NCBI GenBank assembly: GCA_019648995.1
Contig: BLXT01006781.1
Coordinates: forward strand, 251,592 to 275,346
Length of the DNA: 23,755 nucleotides
Direction: 5' to 3'
Origin: Plakobranchus ocellatus
Taxonomy: Eukaryota > Mollusca > Gastropoda > Plakobranchidae
Position 1 is the first letter of the stretch. Every line of letters starts with the position of its first letter. Below are positions 1 to 10,500 of this stretch, piece after piece. The position numbers and the translations under genes are program-made. A model generated the notes under the pieces. It was given only the letters and a program-made list of their open reading frames with translations. It had not been told where the DNA came from and did not search any database.

Positions 1-462
1 AAATACTAAAAAAAAACTATTACATGCATTGGTAAACATGTTAAGAATACTGATAAAAGTGTTGTCAGAAAAAAATTCATAGGGGGATATCTTTAAGCAG
101 TGTTTTTTTACTGCTTAAGTAATTATTGGATATGTACAAAATGACATATTCCTTGAGACTAAATGCACCACTACATTAAAATTTTCCTCTATCTGTCAGT
201 ATTGGGTAAAAAAAAAAGTTGAAAAGAAACGTAAAATTTGAAAAAATGCAAATTAAAGTCTTCACAATTTATTCTATAATATTTGTATCTCTGTTATTTT
301 ATTCAGGTTATGTCTTTTAAATCTTCAGTAACACATGAGAGAAATAATGTAAGAAGTATGCAGCAAGCAATAGAGACTAATAAGTTATTACTGCTATGAA
401 AATATAGAACTTGTCATTCAGTTTTGATGATTAGCATATTATGGATTTTAATCTGTCATTAG
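1..462 (+). other. End of an upstream ANAPC1 intron
   Basis: AT-rich non-coding DNA ending in the acceptor AG at 461-462. An in-frame TAG at 460-462 blocks extension of exon a upstream. I see no further exon, promoter or start codon here, so the N-terminal exons lie before the window. Confidence 0.7.
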
Positions 463-800
463 GAGCTCGACCAGCTTGGTCCAGCTTGGGATGCCAATAC
501 TTCATTGCTACACAATATGACGCCCCTTCACAGCAACAACAATGGCACCAGTAACAACTGCAGCAACAACCCAAGCAATTTATCTAGCTCTTTTTCATCA
601 CGGCAAATCTCAGGCATGTCTGCCATCTTTCCCCCGGGAGTACCACATTCTGCCTCGACCAGTTCATCTCCACTGCGAGGTTTTTCAGGCAAGGTGATGT
701 CTCCCAGTGGTATAATGCGGTCTAGCCCTGGCGTTGGGGCTCTGCCTATGACACCTGGAGCATCAGGATTTATGCGATCAAGCCCAGGGGTCACTGTCAG
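463..800 (+). CDS. ANAPC1: ANAPC1 exon a: Asn/Ser/Pro-rich phospho-loop, first part
   Basis: Residues 1-112 plus two bases of a split Ser codon. It opens ELDQLGPAWD, then an Asn/Ser tract (HSNNNGTSNNCSNN), then a Ser/Pro-rich stretch with six S/T-P sites. The heptapeptide MRSSPGV occurs twice (715-735 and 772-792). The region is predicted disordered and corresponds by position to the vertebrate APC1 300s loop, though it aligns poorly with it. The donor is CAG|GTGAGG at 801. The acceptor is supported by the stop directly upstream, but other AGs nearby (474, 484) cannot be excluded. Confidence 0.85.
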
Positions 801-1531
801 GTGAGGATATTATAAATTTATCTCACTGATATGAATTTGCAAATTAGGTAGAAATAGAATTAAAGCTAAGAAATAAAATCACTGACACTATAAAATTACT
901 ATTAAAACATGATGAAAAAGTTGTCGCTAAAAAAGCTTGTGGGCCGTGAAACTTTTTAGATGGTTTTATTGAAAAAAATATCACTTGTCAATGACATTTT
1001 ACAAGCAGCAAGATTTGCCTTACACCTTGAAACTAGTTCAGGTGTCTCAACTCACTGTGTACATATTTTGAATGTTGTTTACTTTACAAATTACTTCACT
1101 AAGATCTGCTCATTTGTAAATCCACATTAAAAAATATAATGATATGTTACAAAACTGTCAATATGCAAATCTAATTCATCAAAGCTGGTCCCAAGACATA
1201 TTATTATAAGTGGCATGTTTCATAATGGTGGCAGTACTTTTTTTTTTTTACTGAAAGTAGCATTTTGTTAGAGAGGAGGGGGAAAAAAAATTTAGCAATC
1301 ATTAGTGATAGAAAATGAAGCAACTTTAGTGTTTCTGAGTTGTGTGATTTTTGAAAATTACCCTGTTTTGTAGCCAAGCTTGAACACAAGTAAATAAAGG
1401 TACACCTCAACTGGCATCTTATTTTGTTTCATACCGCAAGCGTGTTATTTAGATCTAGATTGTAGGTTTCATTTTGATCTAGATCTATAAAGCACCATCT
1501 CATTTTTATACTTTGATTATTTGTACTATTC

Positions 1532-1569
<38 letters not shown>

Positions 1570-4500
1570 GTGAATAATGATGTTGTGGTTGCTCTCACCC
1601 ATTTGTAGAATGGCTTATTCAGCAAGCATTCAACACAAATGTTTATTCAAGTCCTTCCTTTACATACTTATTTTTTATTTTTCATGTATCTGGCTTCTTT
1701 GTCTTCTGGGTCATGATGTTTGTGGCATTTGCAACATTTTTGCCTCAGCCTCTGTAAATTCTTTGTATCGTTCAATATTTTTCAGTGAAGCTGATTGGGT
1801 TAGATTGCATTTTGCTTTTTCCCCTCTCTTTTTATAAACTTTTTACCAAGTAAAGTAGGACTTCTTAAAATGTGCTCTGTTTTCCCTCTTTTGTTCTAAA
1901 AGTAAGAATACACCCCAAAGCACCCTTTTGATTATTGAAATAAGAAATTTGAAAGTCAATTACATGTTTTTTGTACCCCTGATTAAAAAAAAAAAAGATT
2001 ATATTGAAAGTTCATTTTGTGTATGAAATGGCACAATGGTTCATGAATGTTATTGCATATATATTTGAATACCACAAAAACGTTTGTTGTTTTTGCAAAT
2101 CTAGCAGTTCATGGAATCTTTCCCTTTGACTTATTGCCATGCATGGGATAACATTATGCAGTCTGCAAAAGTTTCTCCAGTGTGGAGTATAGGTGTTGTC
2201 TATGTCAGGATTGGGAAAGAGAAATTCTTGTCTTAGTCCTGGAGCTTAGGGTGTTTAAACAGGAGATACCCTGTTGTTTCTTGTATGTAGGCTCACAAGA
2301 AACAACAAAGCATCTCCTGTTTAAAGTCTAGATCAAGGATATAGTTGGGTTCTACTGGGCTCTCGCAGTACCCAAGAAGTAATACACTTACACGACAAGA
2401 GGAGACAAAAGCCTCTACTCCCGTTGCAGCCTCTGTGGCCTGTAATAACAGAAGTGCCTGTCAGATTGTAAACATCCATGCGCTGCTAGCTGCTGAGTCG
2501 CTGTGTGTGTGGAGTGTGCCGCTAGTATATTGTGTTTTCAGTTGATTTGAGTGTGATGCTTGATTATTGCTTAAACAAATTAAAGAAGGCAGCAAGTCTT
2601 GGTTATACAAATTACTGCTTCATTTTGCATAATTGTGGAGTGAAATAATGCTGAGCATGAAATGGACTCAGATATTCACTCATATGCATGTGTTACAATT
2701 ACAAACAATGAAATAGATCTTAAGTAGTGTGCGTGAGCAAGATTGTTTGTGGATGATGATATGATTGTCAATTACAATGGCGCATTTGAACTTACTTGAT
2801 TTTGATCTTATTGCCAATGAAACCACTAACATTGTGAAGAAAAGAAAAGGAGGTCTGTGGTGCTCAGCTTTGTTCAAATAACAGAGTCAGCAAATCAGAC
2901 TTCTTCAGATTCCCTCAGATGAAGAGAGGTGTAGAAAGAGGGTGATAAACTGTCATGCTGATTTGTGTACCAAAGTGCTTTGTTTAGGGGCAATTCTTTC
3001 TATTATCATATAGAGGCCCAACCCTCCACAAACATTGGCTGCTAAAAGACCATCCCCTAAGCCAAGAAAGATTCCTGAGACAATTCCTTTATTTGCATGT
3101 TCTTGTTTTTGTTGGTTTTTTTGTTTTTTTCTGCCTTTTTTGTCTTTTACTTACACACCAAATTTGGAATTGCTCCACAAATTGAGCAACTGGAAATGAA
3201 GGCCCTTCATCAGCAGTCGTTGAACTACTTGCTAAGAATTTTGCTTCATGTGGTGATCTTCAATTTTGTCTCTGTGGTCTTAAAAAGTCTTGAATTTTGT
3301 CTTCTCATGGTTGTTTTTGTATGAAATTATTTCTAACAGTTGACAATTGTTCATAATCTTAAAAAAATTGTCAACAGTTGACTAAAATTACCTTCACTCC
3401 GTCATTATCGGAATATCGCTATGAGTGCATAATCGGAAGTCTTTCCGATGTTAGTGCATTTAGCAATGAGATCATTCCTCATTCCTGATAAAGGCAATGA
3501 TTTTTCTGTAGCCCAGATAGTGACAAGATAACCAATGGTTAATTTCTTTTAACTTGATATTAATCCCAGAGTGTAGTGTTTAGTTCTGTGATATTCAGTT
3601 GGAGGATTTTGAAACTGCTCGGATGTCTAAGCCTTGACTTCTCTTTCTTCCTCAGCATTCCTGGTGGTTGCTTAAGTTTCTTATTCATCTTATGCTTGCA
3701 AGTAGCATAATTTTCACCAGCAGACTGGCAAAATACTGCTTGTCACAAGATTTTTTTTGAGGCATCACCTGAGCCCCTATATGATATTCAATTATTTCAT
3801 GGCAGTTATGCTAGGAATTGTGTAGTTTTTCTCCCCACCCAGAAACATGAGTTATGTGCTGGCCGCCCCAAGTTGTCTATCCTGCTGAGTTTTGGAACTA
3901 ATGAGCCCTACTGAGAACTCATAATTGCCCTAAGGATACACATGTGTTTGAAGGCATTGTCCACTCAATCGCAGGCCCTGCCACCAGTGCCTCCTGGCTG
4001 ACTAGTTAAATAATTATGGCAAAGGGTTAGGCAGCATGGCTACCACTATTGTATTCATGCAGTCAGATCATCATGTCATGTGCCATTTAAGTTGGTGCAC
4101 ATCTCCCCCTATACAATAGTCCATGGCAAACAATACCGTTCACGCGTGGAACTGCTTCCCTTACTCGTGCTGGTAGTTGACTATGTGGCAGCCATTCATG
4201 GATCATGGACTTGTGTGTGAGAGGCTAAAATTGAACTTAAATCGCCACACGTTTACCAGAGAGGGGCTGAACATCTCCACATCACACACCCTACTAGCCC
4301 AAAAATATTTGTAAATTGTATCGTATAATAAACTTTAATAATTCATTTTTTGCTAAAAGCTTCCTATTTGTGGTGTAACTATTTTTGTTTCCCTACTTTT
4401 AGAATGATTACTGTCAAGAAGAATGTTGAACATTAATGGTTATTTCATATTCTGAAAAAAATATTTCTTATGATCAAGTGATGATTTGGTTTCTTTAATC

Positions 4501-7500
4501 AACACAGCTGTCTCTGACTTGATTCTTACAGTTCACAGATAAAGCACAATCTATCACCATCTGCTTGAATGGGTGCTAGTTTTAAACGCAGAAAAAATAT
4601 AAAAAGACTACTCTTGGGAGTTTAAAATGTTCTTCGATGTATTGATATATATTAAAAGGGCTTTGCAGCTAACTTGAAATTTTCTTCAAAGAGTCTTATT
4701 TATGAAAGCAAAGGTATATTGTATCAAATGATTGCCATGGTAACGGTGTCATCTTGGATTTTGAGCTTTTTTTTTAATGGTTACTTCACATAAGTCTGGA
4801 AATTATCTCATAAATTTGTTCCAAAGCTTATATAATCTTTAGAGGCATTTCTATATACAACAAGAGTCCTTTCTTTGATTATTTTAAAAAATAAAAAGGA
4901 ATTTTTTGAGAGACCGAAATTTCAATTTGAACATTTTTGCCATATTTCTCATTAATTTCATTGACTAAAATTATATTGCTTCCATGTATTATATTTTTAA
5001 ACAGGTTTTAACAAATTTAGTAAAATAACTCTTTCCTTTGTCCAAAGGGCACTTTGTCATAAAAAGAGGTAAAATTAGCTTCATAATGATATTTTTCAAA
5101 ATTAATGAAGTTACAGAAAAAAATGTGATGACAATATTTTCCCCATATTTAGTAAGAACATGAAGAAAAATCAACTGCTTTTATCCCTCAAGTTAAGTAT
5201 CATGTGTCCTTTTTTCCCTTAACAAAAAAAAACCCCAACAAAAACAACAAAAAAAATCCTTGAGCTTAGGGTAAAAAATATCCTTTTTTCCCATTAGGAA
5301 AAATATATCATTTCCCAAAAAGAATGTAGAAAACCTCTTTAATTCTCAGTTCTCTGTTTTATAATATTGCCCATGATAGAAAAATGTTTCTGACAATGAA
5401 AAACATATACTTTTAGCATGAAAGAAATAAGTTACATGGAGAAAAGTAAGGTATGGCAATGTCACTAAATGTTGATATATTCTTTAAGTATGGACTACAG
5501 GTTCTGAGCTGCATCGAAAACAGTTGTAGATAAAGTCTGTTTCACCTCAAACGTAATCTACTTCCAATATTTTTTCATTATTCAGCAATATTTGTATCCA
5601 TCACATTATACTAATTTTACTATTAACGTTAAAGCAAGAATAAATTCACAATAATTTTTTTCCTCTTGAGATTGTTTTAAGCTTGTACATTTTTCTTCCA
5701 AAAGTTTTTTTCCTCATGTGTCACCCACAAATTCTAGATTATCAACGTTCATATAGATATGTTTTAGGTAAAGTAAAGTGGGTCCCATGCTTAGTCCAAG
5801 CATTGGGGAATCAGGAGTAGGGTCCTGATTGTTCTTGGCATACGGCATTATGAGGTACTTTGCCATTGCTTTCCTCGCTGCCTTTTCTTTCGCTGTGTCT
5901 TAAGAGACCTAGCTACCCATTTAGTGCTGAGTGGACACCGTGGAGCAATGAAAAATTGACTGGGCCCAAACTGTAGGAATATGTAAATAAAGTTTTGACA
6001 TATTTTAAATACCATTTGCTTGTACATTTTGTGCAAGTTTGAATTGAGAAACTTCATGCATTCTGGATTTTCAAAACATATTTAGTACTTGAAGGCCTGT
6101 GATAAAAGCAAAGGAGAAGAACTGTATCTGACTTATGGAGAAGATTCATATTTGTGAAAACAAGCATTTTGAGGTGTCTTTTTAAATTTTAGCATTCTTA
6201 ACTTGTTTGTTTGGTGCTGAATCAAATGAGGCAGAGACCTTTAGGGGGAAATACTTTGTCAGAGGTGTGCCCTTGTAAAAGTTATGATAGGTGGTGTAAG
6301 ATATAGATACAGTGACAGCTTTGTTGCATGGAAAACATAATTTGTGCATGAAGATTAGCAGATTGCATTGTATGATCTGTCCAGAACTGTTTTTCTTCTC
6401 CCCAGCCGACCACAGCAGTCTCCCAGTACAAGCGCTGGCGCTTTAGCAAGTGTGTCGGCACCAGCTTTTTACAGATTCCATACTCCTTCCCCAGCACATC
6501 AGCAGGGGTCAACGTCTCGTTGCTCTCCTGGTCGACTCATGTCCCCTGGACCATCACATCACTCTGGGTGAATTTCTTTGTTGATTATTATTATTATTAT
6601 TATTATTATTGGAGATGGAAAAAAATAATTAGGCTTTGCCAATGTTAATAATATTAATACATAATGCTATATAATTCATTAAACTATAATTTTTTTTTTT
6701 CAAAAATATGTATAAGGTTTTAACTATCTGAGAAAAAGATGATTCTTTTTGGGATATTTGTTTTGTTTTTTTTATCTTTTTCTTAAGATGAGAGCACTTT
6801 TGGAGCTAGAATTTTGTAGATTTTGGGTCTGCTTATTGAATACTAAATCCATTAGAGGAGACATAAACCATAAAAATTTATTTGCCTTATTAAGGTGGAT
6901 CAAAAATCTTAATTACATCTTTATTGCTTTAGAATTAAAATATTTTTTTTCACAGCCAAATGTCTAAACTGCATTACAGGTGACAAAAATATACAAGTAC
7001 CGCAAAGCCAGAAATTAAAGAATCCTAAAGGCAAAATGTTTCGCTGTGTTATTTATTTGCCTATATGTGAATATGTGGAAGTTTGCAGGGTTCTTTTTTG
7101 TCTACATTATAAGAAAACATTATTAATAAAATATGTTTTTTTCCTTCTCAATCTACATCTTTGTCAGCATGTGGGGTGGACTCAACGAAAGCATTTATGG
7201 GCCTGACCCAGCTTTGTCCATACAACCTAATATATGCATGGAGCTTATTTGGACTGAGGCTGCACCACCTATCAGGTAAAAGATCTATGACACGGCTATA
7301 TGTTAATGAAATGCTATTGCTAAGCTGCTAATACATTACTATGAATGAACACTCAGGTAATTTTTTTTTTTTAAGTGTTATATTTTTTCTTTGATAAGAA
7401 TGATTGTGGTTAGCTGTTATTTAATGTATGGCAAAGCTCCAAAGGCTTTAGTATATTTTTAATTGTAATATATAATTTTTTTAAATTCAACCTGATTATT

Positions 7501-10500
7501 GTTCAGTTTTATTGAATTGTTTAGACTATTGTATCATGTTATGCAATCATATTAATTAATTTTTGAACTCTGTCTTATAAATTACATAACAATTTAAGCT
7601 GTATAAACTAGATGTTAAAATGTGTCCACAAGGCAACACTCTGAATGGTTCCTGGAGAAGATATTTTAAAAAATTTGATATGATAAAATAGATAAGAGGA
7701 AAGTCAAGTAGGCAAATTACAGTCAAGGACTTACTCCTTAAGAGTATATGATGGGTTTTTATTTCAATTCCTTTGCTCTTTTCAAGATTGCCATTGCTGT
7801 TTTCTTCTGCCAGGGATGGGCAATTAGGCAAAGCATCAAAAGCATTTCTCACAGAAGACTTGTGTGGTCAACAATTTCTGTGTTTCTTGGTCCCTTACAA
7901 ACAACAACTAAGGTAACTGAAGTTTTACTAAGAGCAAATGCAAATGTTTGAAATTTATATTTAAAGATGCACAAGACTAAATTAGTGGAATTTTACTACT
8001 GTAATTTTTTTCCTGCATTTTGTGAAATGTTAATTAAAAATTGTAGAATAATAGACTCTTATGAAGATTAAGATTCATTCTAAAGCAAGAGTACACTATT
8101 TGTTTATCAGATTTTATCATATTTTTTCTTTTTAAGAAACAAGCATAATTTTTCTTTTTCTTTTTAATTTTCAAAAAAGATGCTTAAAATTTGAAGAAAG
8201 CAATGATGGCAGTCAGCTTATATTTGGGTCAGTATCTTGTCTCCATGCTAAAGATGCAACACCAATAGAGGTAAGGGGAAGAACTTTAACTGGCTCAATA
8301 TTTTGTGTGTTATAGAATGTCAGGGACCAATTAGCATTAAGGATATAACTATACTTGTACAGTATTTGTCAGTGCTAGTTTATGTCACTAAAAGAGTTTG
8401 TGCTACCTATGAGTGAAAATTAACATCATTTTGAATCTAAGACTTAACTCAGTAAGCTTTGAAACAAACTCTGTAAAAAAATTTCATTGTACAGTTTTAA
8501 AGGTTAAAAAGTATTTGGAAGTTTTCTTTCGTTGTAAATTATGCTTTATTTTACTAAGAGGCCATATCTGTCTTCCTGTGTTTTTCACTTTTTGACTTTA
8601 AGAGACATTTTGAGACATTTCAAAAACTGATGCAGAGTTTTACGATAAAACTTCACTCTACCAATTTATTGTTTTTTTTAATTTCAGAGCCAGCGAATGC
8701 TTCTAGTTCTGGAAGTGTCTGGAGTTCTGGTTCTTTACAGTGGAGTTGTCAAGGTTAGTAACATAGTATCTGCAAGCAATGGCCTACTACATGTTTATTT
8801 AATAGGTAATTCAGCTTTTTCAAACTAGCCACAAAAACTTTCTCATATGTAATATACAATACATAATAAACACCTTAGTAAGTCCTTAGCTACTGAAGTT
8901 TTCATTTATTTGGTTTGTGAAAACAAGTGCATTTTGAAAATTGTGGTCTGGAATGAAAAAAAAAATTCTTCATGATAATAACTCTTTTGTTGGTGTTTAG
9001 ACTTCTACAGGGTGGCAAACCATAATAGGAAAAAAATAAAAAACATTTTTAGAATAAAATTACTAAAATATTTCAATCTAAATTACATTAAAATTACAAT
9101 TTTTGTCCCGGTCACTAAGATGAATTTTAATTTTTATTTTTGCCTCTTTTTTTTTTCTTTTGCCCTGGAAGTGAAACAGAATAGGTTTTGTAAAAATATG
9201 CTTTGAGCTGATTCAATTCCTTATCAATACAAATATAATTACTCTAAAGTTTCATGTCTTTCTATGTTGTTGTTAATAAAATACGAAGACTAATATTTTG
9301 AAGGGTCTTTGCCTTCTTCCACTCAGCAGCATTCATTTTATGTTTATTTGCATCTTTTTTTTTCGTTTCACTTTAATCATTGTTGATGCAAACACAGGCG
9401 ATTGGATATTATCATTTCCATTAATATTTGAATCTATGAATTGTGTTGAACTTTAATTTTATTTCCGACTGAGTTGGCATCAACAGCTTTGCAATTTTAT
9501 GGAATGATGACTTTGAAGCTGCTCAATAAAAATATAGTGATCTTACTAATTTTTCAGACCCTCAAAAATTCCTGTCAGACATCACACAAGCCAAAAACAT
9601 AAAGTGAAGAGTTAAGAAATCCAGTAGTGGTGCATTCAGATGTCGATCTAATCTCTAATTCTAGATTATATCCTGCTACAGCTGCAATGTTATGATTCAG
9701 ATATGTGATATCATTCAATGCTTTGAAAAAAAATGATCTAGATGCAAATGATAGTGAGGTCAGCAATCGACTTACTATTTTGAAACCAATTAAGGTGACT
9801 ATGTGATAGAATACACAGATTTTCACACGCACTATTTGGAATTTTTCTTTTCTCCACAATTCATATATGAAACTAACTATCATAGCTTATAGAAGATTTG
9901 ATTTCAAAGAAAAGCTGGCAATCTAATTTAGATTCAGGGAGATTTTATCTTTCACAGGGGTACATCTTTGTTACAATTATAATTTAATTTAAAAAAGAAA
10001 TCCTACAGCCTTTTATTTTGGGAAGCATACAGTTTTTTTTTATGCAGTAAGATCAAATAGTTTATAATTAGTTTTATGCGGGTTCTTAAGTATTGAACTG
10101 TATCAGATTAAATAAAGGCGCTAGTACTGATGTTTTTTTGCCTTTCTTTTTTATGATGTGCGGATCTTATTTCAATCCATACTGCTTGCTTAGCTGAGGA
10201 TTAAAATAAAATTGTTTCATTAATGTAACTTTTTAAGTTTTTGAAAATACTCCAAGAATAAGCAAAAATCTATGTCAGTACAAGTGTAGATGAAATACCT
10301 TTTGGAGACTTAGATTACAAGTTTTGGCTCTCTGGAATATAGATTTTCTTCAGGTAGGTAGCTATGTTTCAGTTATTTCCACTACTTTTTGCATTATTTT
10401 CTCTGTCCAATCTCGCAAATAATGCAGTAATGATTACCGTGTACCTTAGCTGACTAATCACAATTGTCACAAACCCTCAAAATGTCTTGTTCTCATGCTA

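Larger units (their letters stand above)
801..6405 (+). other. Large ANAPC1 intron a-b (5605 bases)
   Basis: The longest intron of the window, mostly AT-rich. It holds the CT microsatellite, the hairpin at 2254-2325, the compound repeat at 3335-3382 and three GC-elevated islands listed separately. A further small snap-back is seen at 3432-3449 (ATCGGAA/TTCCGAT). Open frames such as 1577-1837 and 3097-3324 have no recognisable family and the composition of their flanks. An unrecognised alternative exon of the disordered loop could hide here, since loop sequence is not conserved. Confidence 0.8.

Noticed and set aside
1577-1837. 86-codon frame as a membrane protein
   Set aside because: Hydrophobicity follows from T-rich intron sequence; no family likeness and it lies inside the ANAPC1 intron.
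2268-2284. miR-10 family member in the hairpin, because TACCCTGT matches the miR-10 5' end
   Set aside because: Only about eight bases match; the rest of the arm differs from the conserved miR-10 mature sequence, and the seed lies at the mismatched step of the stem.
3097-3324. 75-codon Phe/Leu-rich frame
   Set aside because: Produced by poly-T-rich DNA; no motif or conserved neighbour.
3830-4310. tRNA-derived SINE
   Set aside because: I could not find convincing A and B box promoter words or a tailed 3' end, so only a general repeat call is made.
9575-9883. 102-codon minus-strand frame
   Set aside because: No recognisable domain, AT-rich composition like the intron, lies antisense within ANAPC1.
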